This document shows positions 1 through 8,695 of a DNA stretch of 64,000 nucleotides, piece after piece. A program made the translations under genes and the position numbers. A model generated the notes under the pieces. It was not told the origin of the DNA. It worked only from the letters and a program-made list of their open reading frames with translations, and did not search any database. The stretch's first letter is position 1; each line of letters starts with the position of its first letter. This stretch comes from Azomonas macrocytogenes (GTDB lineage Bacteria > Pseudomonadota > Gammaproteobacteria > Pseudomonadales > Pseudomonadaceae), in contig NZ_JACHXI010000005.1 in assembly GCF_014191985.1 (NCBI RefSeq), positions 62,001 through 126,000 of the forward strand. The letters are read 5' to 3'.

Positions 1-647
1 GCGACATGGCCGCCGGCAGCGCCCTGGGCGCCGATGCCGACTACGGCAAGCAGACGAACGACAAAGCGGCGGACAAGAATCTGTTGGCGGACGCTGCCAA
101 GCTCGGCTACGCCATGCGCCTGGCCTATCTCGGCGAAGCCACTGGTGCCAGCGCGCCGCCAGTGTTCGAAGCCTGGATCAGCGACCGTGACTACCTCAAG
201 CAGAACGTGCCGACCACCGACGTGCGGGTACTGCTGACCAAGGGGCAATTGAGCGATCTGAGCGAAGTGGTCAAACAGATTGCCGATGCCGCCAACGAAG
301 GTCTGATCTCGCCTGAAGATATGTTCCAGCGCCTGCGCTCGGTAGCCGCCACCATGGGCAAGGATCCCAACCAGTTGCAGAAGGGCGATGCCAAGACCCT
401 GGCGCAGATGGGCCTGATGGCCGAATACCTGGAAGGTCTGCCTTATCTGAGCGAAGTGCTGAATCTCGACGAGGAAACCTGGAAAGGCATGGAAGGGTTG
501 GAGCAGGAGAAATTCATCCGCCGGTTGAACACCAAGCTCAAGTACTACCAGAAGTACAACGCGGATGTGGATCGCTGGGTGTCACTGGCCGAGGGTAGCG
601 ATCCTCGGGACCACGTGTATCCGGTGCCGTTGGAGGCATTGCCTTGA
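1..647 (+). CDS. PpkA-like vWA protein, C-terminal part (cut by window edge)
   Basis: The frame is open from the first base, so this is the C-terminal part of a longer protein; the ATG at 6 is internal. The visible ~215 residues are acidic and helical, with a YLEGLPY motif near residue 140 and the C-terminal end PVPLEALP. From memory this resembles the end of T6SS-associated Ser/Thr kinase PpkA, whose C-terminus is a vWA domain. The neighbours fit, because PpkA is partnered with TagQRST. The kinase domain, if any, lies outside the window. The identity is inferred from weak motif memory and context. Confidence 0.5.
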   Translation, partial: DMAAGSALGADADYGKQTNDKAADKNLLADAAKLGYAMRLAYLGEATGASAPPVFEAWISDRDYLKQNVPTTDVRVLLTKGQLSDLSEVVKQIADAANEGLISPEDMFQRLRSVAATMGKDPNQLQKGDAKTLAQMGLMAEYLEGLPYLSEVLNLDEETWKGMEGLEQEKFIRRLNTKLKYYQKYNADVDRWVSLAEGSDPRDHVYPVPLEALP

Positions 648-802
648 GGCGTTTTCTTTTCGATGCGGCTACAAGGTATATGACCGATGCTTTTTCCTCG
701 TTGGAGACGAAACCTGCAATTTCCAAGAGAGAAAGTGTATCGATTTGGCGACAAATCCACTCTTTCTCGCCAGCCTCACTCAAACGCGAGGCTTGACTCT
801 AC

Positions 803-1510
803 GTGCTCCATATCGAAAACCTCACTATCCGCCGTGGCCCCGACTACCGCATAGCGCTTCCACTGCTGTCCCTACAACGTGGCGAAGTCGCCGCCATCAC
901 CGGGGCCAGTGGTTGCGGCAAGAGCACGCTCCTGGAAATGATCGGCCTGATCCTGCGTCCGGAAACGCTCGATAGCTACCGTCTCGGCGATTCCGCTACA
1001 GCCCTGGATATCGCTGACCTGCTGCACGAAGACCGCCAAAAAGCCCTGGCTGATATCCGTGCCCGGCGCCTGGGGTTCGTCCTGCAGACCGGTGGTCTGC
1101 TGCCGTTTCTCAGCGTGCGCCAGAACATCGAACTGCCGCGGCGCATGCTCGGCCTGTCGGTGGCCAGTGAACCGGTCGAGGATGCCATCGAGCGCTTGAA
1201 CCTGGCGCCACTGCTGGCCAAAAAGCCCGGCCAGCTTTCCATTGGCGAGCGCCAGCGGGTGTCCTTCGTGCGTGCCATCGCCCATGAGCCGGATCTGCTG
1301 CTGGCCGACGAGCCCACCGCCGCGCTGGACCCGATCCAGGCGCGCAAGCTGTTCGAACTGATTATCGAACTGGTGCGGCGCTGGCGGATTGCTGCACTGC
1401 TGGTCACCCACGACTGGGATTTGGTGCGCGACTGCGGTATCCGCAATCTGGTCGGCGTACCGGACGACAAGGCGCCCAAGGGCGGTACGGTGTTTCATGA
1501 CGCAGCCTGA
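803..1510 (+). CDS. tagT: ABC transporter ATPase, TagT-like
   Basis: Cytoplasmic ATPase of a LolD/MacB-type ABC transporter, 235 aa. Walker A GASGCGKST is at residues 34-42, the signature LSIGE at 145-149, Walker B LLLADEP with the catalytic Glu near 165-171, and the switch His at about 203. The start is GTG at 803. It overlaps the FtsX-type permease that follows and lies upstream of a TagR-like protein. That set matches TagT of the TagQRST module, which controls PpkA in Pseudomonas T6SS. A generic lipoprotein-exporter ATPase is the alternative. Confidence 0.75.
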   Translation: MLHIENLTIRRGPDYRIALPLLSLQRGEVAAITGASGCGKSTLLEMIGLILRPETLDSYRLGDSATALDIADLLHEDRQKALADIRARRLGFVLQTGGLLPFLSVRQNIELPRRMLGLSVASEPVEDAIERLNLAPLLAKKPGQLSIGERQRVSFVRAIAHEPDLLLADEPTAALDPIQARKLFELIIELVRRWRIAALLVTHDWDLVRDCGIRNLVGVPDDKAPKGGTVFHDAA

Positions 1511-2729
1511 AACCCGCGCCCGGCGGCGCCTGCTGATCGAGCTGGCGGCGCGCGATCTGTGGCATGACCGCAAGGTATCGCTGTGCATCGTCGCCTCGCT
1601 GGTGGCAGTGATCGCGCCGTTGTTGCTGCTGTTCGGCCTCAAATACGGCGTGGTTTCGCAGTTGCAGCAGGAACTGCTGAACGATCCGCGCAACCTGGAA
1701 ATCCGCGTACTCGGCAACTACGACCTCGACCGTGCCTGGTTCGAACAGTTGGCAGCGCGAACGGATGTCGGGTTCGTCATGCCGCTGACCCGCTCGCTGA
1801 ACACCCAGGCCGATCTGATGCGTGACAACCAGCGCTTCGTTGCCAACGCCGAGGTGATTCCCACCGGTGCGGGCGATCCCTTGCTGGGCGGCACCCTCGC
1901 TGCGCCGACAGCCATCGATCAGGTACTGCTCAGTGCCAGTGCAGCCCGCAAGCTGGAGGTGAAAGCCGGAGATCGTTTCCGGCTGTTGGTGCTGCGCAAG
2001 CTGGATGGCGAAAACGAAAACGGCCACCTGGACGTGACCGTCGCCGGCGTGCTGGCTGACACGGTATTCCCGCGCCCGGCAGTACTGGTGTCGCTGGATT
2101 TCCTGGTCGCGATGGAGAATTTCCGCGACGGGTTTGCCGTACCCATGCTCGGTTTTACCACCGGTAAGCCACTGGAAAAGCCGCGTGACCGTTATGCCCG
2201 TGCCCGGATCTATGCGCGTGGCCTGGACGATGTGGCACCCATCGCTGCCTGGTTGGAGCAGGCTAATATCGAGACCAATACCCGCGCCCGGGATATCGAG
2301 TCGGTGAAGGCCATCAGCCGCGTGCTCGGCCTGATCTTTGCCGTGATCGCCTGGACGGCGGTAGCTGGCTGCGTCGCCTCGCTGGCCGGGGCCTTCCTCG
2401 CCAATATCGACCGCAAGCGCAAGGATCTGGCTCTGCTGCGCCTGCTGGGTTTTCGCCGTGGTGCGACCGGTTTCTATGTGATAGTGCAGGCGGCGCTGCT
2501 CACCTGTCTGGCATTCGGCCTGGGCTATGCCGCCTATTTTGTGGGTAGTCTGATCTTCAACGCGGCTTTGGGTGCCAACCTGGCCGACAATGCCTTCGTT
2601 TGCAGACTGGAAAACATCCATATTCTGCTGGCCTTCGCCAGCGCATTGCTGATCGCCATGCTGGTGGCGGGAGTAGGAGGGTTTCGTGCGATTCATATTC
2701 AGCCGGCCGAAAGCCTGCGAGATCTCTGA
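1497..2729 (+). CDS. tagS: FtsX-family ABC permease, TagS-like
   Basis: Inner-membrane permease, 410 aa. One transmembrane helix follows a short basic N-terminus (about residues 25-50), then a large periplasmic domain, then three C-terminal helices with the RKRKDLALLRLLGF coupling segment typical of FtsX/MacB-type permeases. I chose ATG 1497, which overlaps the ATPase gene by 14 bp; an upstream in-frame Met at 1389 lies deep inside tagT and is unlikely. The pair would transmit a periplasmic signal or extract lipoprotein rather than import solute. TagS is the closest context match. Confidence 0.72.
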   Translation: MTQPETRARRRLLIELAARDLWHDRKVSLCIVASLVAVIAPLLLLFGLKYGVVSQLQQELLNDPRNLEIRVLGNYDLDRAWFEQLAARTDVGFVMPLTRSLNTQADLMRDNQRFVANAEVIPTGAGDPLLGGTLAAPTAIDQVLLSASAARKLEVKAGDRFRLLVLRKLDGENENGHLDVTVAGVLADTVFPRPAVLVSLDFLVAMENFRDGFAVPMLGFTTGKPLEKPRDRYARARIYARGLDDVAPIAAWLEQANIETNTRARDIESVKAISRVLGLIFAVIAWTAVAGCVASLAGAFLANIDRKRKDLALLRLLGFRRGATGFYVIVQAALLTCLAFGLGYAAYFVGSLIFNAALGANLADNAFVCRLENIHILLAFASALLIAMLVAGVGGFRAIHIQPAESLRDL

Positions 2730-4284
2730 AAAATTCCTGAGTGTCGCCATCGCTGCGTTGTCACTGGCCTTGGTCAGCCTCTCGGCACAGGCGGCCTGGG
2801 ACGAGAAGTACTACAACCCGCAGCCGCAGGATGGCGATGTGGTGCTGCCGATGCCATGCGCTGGAGCCATGGTCTTGCGCCGGGTGCAGGTGCCGATGGC
2901 CAACCCTCTGGATGACTACGCCATCACCCTTGGCCAGGACAGCGACGAATGGGGTTATCTGGAACAGGCGCGGCCCACCTATATCGCCGGCAGTTTCAGT
3001 GTGAAAAAACCCGAGCCAGGCCGCTACTACCTGATGGCCAAGTACGAACTGAGCGAGCTGCAATACCAGGCAGTGATGAATCCGACCTGTCCCGAACCCT
3101 CAACCGGGCGGCGCTTGCCGCAGACCGGAGTGAGCTGGTTCGATGCCACAGCCTTTGCCGACAAGTACAACCTCTGGCTGCGCAAGAATGCTCCCGACAA
3201 ACTCCCCAAGGAAGACGGCATGGCCGGCTTCCTGCGCCTGCCCACCGAGGCTGAATGGGAATTCGCCGCGCGCGGCGGCATGGCCGTGTCCCAGGCCGAA
3301 TTTCGCGACACCCGCTTCCCCATGCCGGAAGGGGTGAACGCCTATGCCTGGTTCGCCGGTACCCAGTCGGCCAACGGCAAGCTGCAGCTCGCCGGCCTGC
3401 TCAAGCCCAATCCGCTCGGCCTGCATGATGTGCTTGGCAACGTCGACGAAATGCTCTTTGAGCCATTCCACCTGACCAAGCTGGATCGCCAGCACGGCCA
3501 GTCCGGTGGCTACATCCTGCGCGGCGGCAACTACCTGACCCCACAGGCGGAGCTGCGCACCGCACTGCGCCAGGAAGAGCCCTATTACAGCAATACCGGC
3601 AGTGAGCAGAACAAACTGAAAACCACTGGTTTCCGCCTGGCCCTGGTATCACCGACATTGACTTCCCGCGACCGGATCAAACAGGTCGAGCAGGAATGGA
3701 AGAAGCTTGGTACGCAGCAGGAAACCACGGCAGCCGGCCAGCCGCCACAAGGGCACGATACGGCAGGCGAGATCGGCACCATCGCCGATAGCGTGCAGGA
3801 CGACGCGCTGAAGAAGCAGCTGGAAAAACTGCGTAGCGACCTGCGCGCCAACACCCTGGCCCGTGACGAACAGCGCGACCAGGCGATCCGTTCCGAACTG
3901 CAACTGGGAGCCTTTCTCTGTACCAAGCTCAAGGACGACGGAGAATTCCTCGATACCCTGGACGGCAATTTCAGCCGCAGCTGCGGCAAGGATGGCAGCG
4001 AACCCCAGGCGCGCTGCGACGCCCGCAAGGAACAGCTGGACGGTCATCGCAAAGTGCTGGATTTCATGCTCAATTATTACGCCGACAGTGTGGTGGGCAG
4101 CGCCTTGAACTACAGCCAGGCAACCGTCCAGCCGCAGGTAAGCGTAGTCGCGCAGCAACTGGCTGCCCGCGGCAAAAGCAATCTGCGCGCCTATCTCGAT
4201 ACCCACTGGAATAACCTGCAGGGCTATATGAAGACCGGCAAGGTGTCACGCGCGCAATGGCTGAAATCCTGTAAATCGATTTGA
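2686..4284 (+). CDS. tagR: Periplasmic FGE/SUMF1-domain protein with coiled-coil tail, TagR-like
   Basis: 532 aa, starting at GTG 2686 (GAGTAGGAGGG just upstream) and overlapping tagS by 44 bp. A signal peptide probably ends at SAQA (about residue 36). Residues ~125-325 form a formylglycine-generating-enzyme-like sulfatase-modifying fold (VSWFDATAFA, LPTEAEWEFAARGG, GNVDEM, LRGGNY, GFRLAL). I see no catalytic Cys pair in that domain, so it is probably a binding protein, as TagR is. The C-terminal ~200 residues form a predicted coiled coil plus a Cys-containing tail. This makes the protein clearly longer than the ~300 aa I recall for TagR. Confidence 0.72.
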   Translation: MRFIFSRPKACEISEKFLSVAIAALSLALVSLSAQAAWDEKYYNPQPQDGDVVLPMPCAGAMVLRRVQVPMANPLDDYAITLGQDSDEWGYLEQARPTYIAGSFSVKKPEPGRYYLMAKYELSELQYQAVMNPTCPEPSTGRRLPQTGVSWFDATAFADKYNLWLRKNAPDKLPKEDGMAGFLRLPTEAEWEFAARGGMAVSQAEFRDTRFPMPEGVNAYAWFAGTQSANGKLQLAGLLKPNPLGLHDVLGNVDEMLFEPFHLTKLDRQHGQSGGYILRGGNYLTPQAELRTALRQEEPYYSNTGSEQNKLKTTGFRLALVSPTLTSRDRIKQVEQEWKKLGTQQETTAAGQPPQGHDTAGEIGTIADSVQDDALKKQLEKLRSDLRANTLARDEQRDQAIRSELQLGAFLCTKLKDDGEFLDTLDGNFSRSCGKDGSEPQARCDARKEQLDGHRKVLDFMLNYYADSVVGSALNYSQATVQPQVSVVAQQLAARGKSNLRAYLDTHWNNLQGYMKTGKVSRAQWLKSCKSI

Positions 4285-4299
4285 GCGAAGGTGGGGAAG

Positions 4300-5019
4300 A
4301 TGAGCGCAGTTTCGTTCATGAAAAGACCTGCCAGTTGGCTGATCGTCAGTCTCGCCGTGGTATTGGCTGGCTGTCAGACCATGGGTGGTTTGGGTAGTAG
4401 CGGGGTCGATCCTCGTCTGTCCAATAGTCAGTCGGCTGAGTTTTTTAGCAAATCCGGGATGCAGGCTTGTGCCGGTGGCGCTGCAATCGGCGCACTCGCC
4501 TGCCTGGTGGGAAATGCCAATGATAAAGGTACCTGTCTGGCGGCGGCGGCTCTGGTCGGTTGCGGCGTCGGCATGGGGGCTAACTATTACCTGGATAACC
4601 GACGTGCCCAGTATGCCAATGACGAGCAGCGTCTCGATGTCGCCATCGCCGATGTGCAGAAGGACAATCGCGAACTGCAGGATCTGACCCGTACCGCTCA
4701 GAGTGTGATTGACGACGATCGCCGGAGTCTGCTGAAGATCAAGAGCGACATCGCCGCCAAGAAAGTACAAAAGACCCAAGCCCAGCAGCGTTTGGTGCAG
4801 ATCGACAAGAATGCGTCCTTCCTCAAGGACAAACTGGCCAACGCCCAGGCCAAGCAGCGTGAATGGCAGAAGGTCGCCGCTGCCGAGCGCAACACTGCCA
4901 GCGCCGCTCGACTGGATACGCTGAACGCGGAAATCAATAACATGCAAAAGCAGATCTCCTCGCTGGAAACCGAGATCGACCAACTCTATAAGCAACGCTC
5001 CTCTATCCGACTGGGCTAG
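4300..5019 (+). CDS. Lipoprotein with glycine-zipper-like and coiled-coil regions
   Basis: 239 aa. A lipoprotein signal peptide with lipobox VLAGC puts the acylated Cys near residue 26. Then comes a small-residue, Cys-rich helical segment (CAGGAAIGALACLVGNANDK), possibly membrane-inserted, and a long coiled coil (residues ~105-238). ATG 4300 is preceded by GGGGA; ATG 4318 and GTG 4291 are alternatives. It follows tagR by 15 bp in the same apparent operon. By position it could stand in for the outer-membrane lipoprotein TagQ, but I do not recognise the sequence. Confidence 0.75.
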   Translation: MSAVSFMKRPASWLIVSLAVVLAGCQTMGGLGSSGVDPRLSNSQSAEFFSKSGMQACAGGAAIGALACLVGNANDKGTCLAAAALVGCGVGMGANYYLDNRRAQYANDEQRLDVAIADVQKDNRELQDLTRTAQSVIDDDRRSLLKIKSDIAAKKVQKTQAQQRLVQIDKNASFLKDKLANAQAKQREWQKVAAAERNTASAARLDTLNAEINNMQKQISSLETEIDQLYKQRSSIRLG

Positions 5020-5023
5020 GTAT

Positions 5024-5509
5024 ATGTACAGACTTTCAATCGTCGCCAGCACACTGCTTCTGGGCGCCTGCACGGTGACCCAACAGGACTGCGATCCGCG
5101 CAATGCCGATGCCAGCTTCGCCACCAAATTCAATTGCAACACCCAGGGCGTCTATGACCAGCGCGTTACACACAAGCAGCAGGTGCTGCTCGACGAGCAG
5201 AAGACCAACCAGATGTTTCGCGACGTCTATGCCGCCATCCAGAAAGAGCGCAGCGAAGTCAGCAGCGAGCTGGGCAAGAACCGCAGCGAATATGCCTCGT
5301 TGAACAAGGCCTTGAATGCCTTGCTGAGCGATCTGAAAAAGCGCGCCCAAGGCAATCAGCGCATCCAGACGCAGATCGCCGGTATTGAAAAGGACATGGC
5401 TGACGTCAACCGCCAGGACAACACCGCTGTGATGCAGAAACAGTACGAACTGCAAAAGCTGCAAAATCGCGTCGCCGATCTCGAAAGCGATCTGGGCCTG
5501 CAGAAGTGA
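5024..5509 (+). CDS. Small coiled-coil lipoprotein
   Basis: 161 aa, starting 4 bp after the previous stop. The signal peptide has lipobox LLGAC (Cys ~16). After a short Cys-containing region (two more Cys by residue ~40), almost all the rest is charged heptad-like helix (residues ~50-160). It is probably an outer- or inner-membrane-anchored periplasmic rod. Its co-occurrence with another coiled-coil lipoprotein and a TagR-like protein with a coiled-coil tail suggests that the three form a periplasmic assembly. The family is not recognised. Confidence 0.75.
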   Translation: MYRLSIVASTLLLGACTVTQQDCDPRNADASFATKFNCNTQGVYDQRVTHKQQVLLDEQKTNQMFRDVYAAIQKERSEVSSELGKNRSEYASLNKALNALLSDLKKRAQGNQRIQTQIAGIEKDMADVNRQDNTAVMQKQYELQKLQNRVADLESDLGLQK

Positions 5510-5537
5510 ATCATCGTCCGACTGGACCTACGCACCC

Positions 5538-7289
5538 ATGAAACGAATCTCACGCTTGTCCGGCGAAACGCGCAATGCCGAAGAAGTATTGAACGGTCAC
5601 GCCGAACTCATCCAGATTCTCAAACGCCATCTGCCGCCCAGTACGACGGCGCTGTTCGCCAAGCCCAGGCAAGCTGAGGGCGATGTCGTCGAATGGTATT
5701 CGGATCTGGGCGGCCAACCTGTACCGTTTTCCGAACTGAGTGAGAAAGAAGCGGCCCAGGTTCGCCATCTGCTGGACGAGCGCCTGACTTCCATCGAACA
5801 ACTGGCCACCCGGCTTGAAGAACAGGGCGAGGAGGGCAAGCGTCAGGCCGGGCTGCTGCGCCAGGCAACTGCTTATCCGGATACCGCCACCCTCTATTCG
5901 CTCAATGGCCAGCCAGTGGTGACCTTCTGGGGTGGTGGCGAACCACCGCCACCACCAGCACCACCGCCGTTGCCCGCGGGCGAACCGCCGTTGCCTGGCG
6001 CCATACCCGCCGCCATGCTTGCCATCGAACCACGCAAGCGCCGCTGGTGGCCCTGGTTGCTCTTGTTGCTGCTGCTTCTGGCATTGCTGGCGGCGCTCTG
6101 GTGGTGGTTCTACGGCCGCCAGCCGGAACAACCGCCTGCCCCACCTGTCGAGCCACCGGCTACCCAGGAAGAAAAGCCGCAGCCGCCCAAAGAAGAACCG
6201 CCGGCACCCAAACCCGAAGAACCGAAGGAAGAACCGAAACCCGAACCACCGGTTCCCGAAGTGGAACCGGAGAAGGAGCCAGTGCCCGAACCGGAGCCCA
6301 AACCTGAAGTGAAGCCCGAGCCACCCAAGCCGGAGCCTAAACCTGTGCCGAAACCGGAGCCAAAACCCGAACCCAAGCCGATACCGAAACCTGAGCCAAA
6401 ACCGGAACCCAAGCCCGATCCGACCGAACAGGTGAAAAAGCGCATCGCGGCGGCAGGTAACAACTGCACCACGCTGCAGCAGATTCAAACCCAGGAGCCT
6501 TTGCTCAAGCAGCATCCGGAACTCAAGGAACAGGTCGAGCAGAAACTCAAGCAGAACTGCCGCCAGCAGCAGATCGCCAACGCCAAGAATCTCTGCCCGA
6601 ACGAGCGACCCAAGGAACTGGCGCCAGAGTTGGCCATCGTATTCGACGCTTCCGGCTCGATGGACATCAGCCTCCTGGCCACCGAAGCGGAAATCAAACA
6701 GGCGTCGATGGTGCAGGGCGTGACCGATATCGCCGCGCAAATACTGCTGGGCGGTAACCCAGGGATCAATACCATGGGACGTATCTTTCGCGAGCCCAAG
6801 CGCATCACGGCCGCCAGGGAAGCGACCACCCAGGTGGTGCAGCGCCTGCCCAGCGATGTCAACGCCGGTCTGGTGCTGATCGAGGACTGCCCTCGGGCGC
6901 GCAACGCCGGCTTCTACTCGCCAGCCGAGCGCGGCAGCCTGTTGTCGCGCATACGGGGTATCAGCCCGGTACAAGGCACGCCTCTGGCCGACGGGATCGC
7001 CAAGGGTGGGCAGATGCTCGACGGTGTCAACCGCGAATCGGTGATGCTGGTAGTCTCCGACGGCGGTGAAAGTTGCGGCCAGGACCCCTGCGCCGTGGCC
7101 CAGGCACTGGCACGCAGCAAGCCGCACCTGAAGATCAACGTAATCGACATCCTTGGCACCGGCGCCGGCAACTGCCTGGCCCGGGCGACCGGTGGCCAGG
7201 TCTTCACCGTCCGCAACGCTGGCGACCTGAACATGATGACCCGCCAGGCCGCCCAGGACGTGCTGCCGCCGGCGCATTGCCGGCCGTGA
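5538..7289 (+). CDS. Transmembrane vWA protein with Pro-rich spacer, SrfA-like
   Basis: 583 aa. The N-terminal cytoplasmic region (1-~165) ends with LNGQPVVTFWG and resembles what I recall of the SrfA virulence-factor family. One strong transmembrane helix follows (WWPWLLLLLLLLALLAALWW, about 168-190), then a Pro/Glu/Lys repeat spacer (~195-300). The periplasmic vWA domain has the metal-binding motif DASGS at 370-374 and VSDGGESCG near 510. It is the last gene of the module and is followed by a hairpin. A role as a sensor or scaffold spanning inner membrane and wall is inferred. Confidence 0.7.
   Translation: MKRISRLSGETRNAEEVLNGHAELIQILKRHLPPSTTALFAKPRQAEGDVVEWYSDLGGQPVPFSELSEKEAAQVRHLLDERLTSIEQLATRLEEQGEEGKRQAGLLRQATAYPDTATLYSLNGQPVVTFWGGGEPPPPPAPPPLPAGEPPLPGAIPAAMLAIEPRKRRWWPWLLLLLLLLALLAALWWWFYGRQPEQPPAPPVEPPATQEEKPQPPKEEPPAPKPEEPKEEPKPEPPVPEVEPEKEPVPEPEPKPEVKPEPPKPEPKPVPKPEPKPEPKPIPKPEPKPEPKPDPTEQVKKRIAAAGNNCTTLQQIQTQEPLLKQHPELKEQVEQKLKQNCRQQQIANAKNLCPNERPKELAPELAIVFDASGSMDISLLATEAEIKQASMVQGVTDIAAQILLGGNPGINTMGRIFREPKRITAAREATTQVVQRLPSDVNAGLVLIEDCPRARNAGFYSPAERGSLLSRIRGISPVQGTPLADGIAKGGQMLDGVNRESVMLVVSDGGESCGQDPCAVAQALARSKPHLKINVIDILGTGAGNCLARATGGQVFTVRNAGDLNMMTRQAAQDVLPPAHCRP
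6180..6425 (+). repeat. Pro-Lys-Glu/Pro-Lys-Pro coding repeat
   Basis: Degenerate short repeats such as ccgaaaccggagcc inside the vWA gene encode runs like PEPKPEPKPIPKPEP. Such TonB-like extended spacers usually bridge the periplasm. Repeat number may vary between strains. Confidence 0.8.
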
Positions 7290-7291
7290 GT

Positions 7292-7320
7292 GAGAGGGCG
7301 TTGGGCGAGCCTCTCTTTCT
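7292..7320. terminator. Hairpin between convergent genes
   Basis: GAGAGG at 7292-7297 pairs with CCTCTC at 7310-7315, followed by TTTCT. It lies just after the stop of the vWA gene and before the end of the convergent permease gene. The stem is short, so termination is plausible rather than certain. Confidence 0.4.
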
Positions 7321-7322
7321 CG

Positions 7323-8693
7323 TCAAACCTCTTCCTCGCCACTCGGCTCCAGTGGTCCACTGGCCTGCGGAGCCCGGTGCAGGAACAGCAGGGGGATTCC
7401 GGCGGCCAGCACCAGCAGGCCGAGCAGCGCGCCCAGGCCGGCGTACAGCGTGCTGGCCCAGAACAGCCCCAGGCAACTGGCGGCGAACGACAGTGGCAGC
7501 CAGGGATACCAGGGCGCCCGGAACGGCCGCGGCCGGTCGGGGTGCAGGCGGCGCAGGCGCGGCAGGGACAGCGCCACCAGGCACATGAACAGCCAGAATA
7601 CCGGCGCCGTATAGGCCACCATGCTTTCCACGCCGTTCTGACTGAGGGCGCCGAATAGCACCAGCAGCAGTGTGATACCGGCCTGGGCCAGCAGGGCGCG
7701 CCGCGGCGTCGCGCCGTGTTCGCTCCAGATGCCGAGCGAAGCCAGTTGTGGCACGTCACGGCCCAGGGCGTAATACACCCGCGCTCCGGTGAGCAGGGTG
7801 CCGTTGAGGGTGCTCAAGGCGGTGAGGCAGATCACCAGGCTGAGCGCCACCATCGCCCAGGGACCGGCGACGATGGCCATCAGATCGGCGGCGACCGCGT
7901 TGGACTGCCGCAAGCCGGCGATGCCGAAGATTTCCAGGTAGACCAAGTTGGCCAGCAGATACAGGAGCGTCACCGCCAGGGTGCCGATCAACAGCACCCG
8001 GCTCATGTTGCGCCCCGGATCGTGCAGCTCGCCGGAAAGATAGGCCGCCTCGTTCCAGCCGCCGTAGGTCAGCAGCACGAACACCATGCCCATGCCCAGC
8101 GTCCCGAAGGACAGCCCCGCCGGCTTGCCGGCGACCATCGGCTCGGGCGGCCCATTGGCGAACAGCAACCCGGCGCATAGCATGGCCAGCAGCGCCAGGA
8201 TGGTCAGCCCGCTCAGCAGCCTCTGCGCGCGATTGGAGTGCCGCGTGCCGAGCAGGTTGAGCGCGGTCAGGGCCAGGATCGCGATCACCGCGTGCCAGGC
8301 CGCGCCGTGCTCGCCCAGTGACAGCAGGCGCTGGGCATAGTCGCCATAGATGAAGGCCACCACGGCGATGGCGCCGGTCTGGATCACCGTGCCGCGCGCC
8401 CAGGCGAACAGCAGCCCGACCCGGGGGCCCCAGGCCAGGCGCAGATAGCGGTATTCGCCGCCCTGGTCCGGGAAGGCGGCGCCTAGTTCGGCATAGCAGA
8501 GCGCGCCGACCAGCATTACCAGGCCGCCGGCCAGCCACAGGCCGAGGTAGAGCAGGGCGCTGTCGGCATGCCGGGCCACCAGCGGCGGGAAGCCGAAGAT
8601 ACCGACACCCACCACGACGCCGACCAGCACGGCTACGCCATCGAGCACCGACAGGCCGGCCGGGGGCCGGCGGGAATGCGCGGATGGGTTCAT
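7323..8693 (-). CDS. APC-family amino acid permease
   Basis: 456 aa secondary transporter with about 12 hydrophobic helices. The N-terminal helix carries the APC glycine motif (GVGIFGFPPL), and a later loop reads YGGWNEAAYLSGE, typical of LAT/YfnA-like members. The start is ATG at 8693, two bases after the stop of the upstream gene, so the two are probably co-transcribed. An earlier in-frame ATG (8717) lies inside that gene. The substrate cannot be told from sequence; it probably imports or exchanges amino acids across the inner membrane. Confidence 0.8.
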   Translation of the reverse strand: MNPSAHSRRPPAGLSVLDGVAVLVGVVVGVGIFGFPPLVARHADSALLYLGLWLAGGLVMLVGALCYAELGAAFPDQGGEYRYLRLAWGPRVGLLFAWARGTVIQTGAIAVVAFIYGDYAQRLLSLGEHGAAWHAVIAILALTALNLLGTRHSNRAQRLLSGLTILALLAMLCAGLLFANGPPEPMVAGKPAGLSFGTLGMGMVFVLLTYGGWNEAAYLSGELHDPGRNMSRVLLIGTLAVTLLYLLANLVYLEIFGIAGLRQSNAVAADLMAIVAGPWAMVALSLVICLTALSTLNGTLLTGARVYYALGRDVPQLASLGIWSEHGATPRRALLAQAGITLLLVLFGALSQNGVESMVAYTAPVFWLFMCLVALSLPRLRRLHPDRPRPFRAPWYPWLPLSFAASCLGLFWASTLYAGLGALLGLLVLAAGIPLLFLHRAPQASGPLEPSGEEEV

Positions 8694-8695
8694 GA

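Noticed and set aside
1404-2750. Long minus-strand open frame (448 codons) opposite tagS
   Set aside because: It mirrors the codon pattern of a real membrane protein gene, is Gln/His-rich and has no motif; antisense shadow in GC-rich DNA.
5550-7277. 575-codon minus-strand open frame opposite the vWA gene
   Set aside because: Its Phe/Arg/Gly-rich stretch is the antisense of the Pro/Lys/Glu repeat; no sensible domain.
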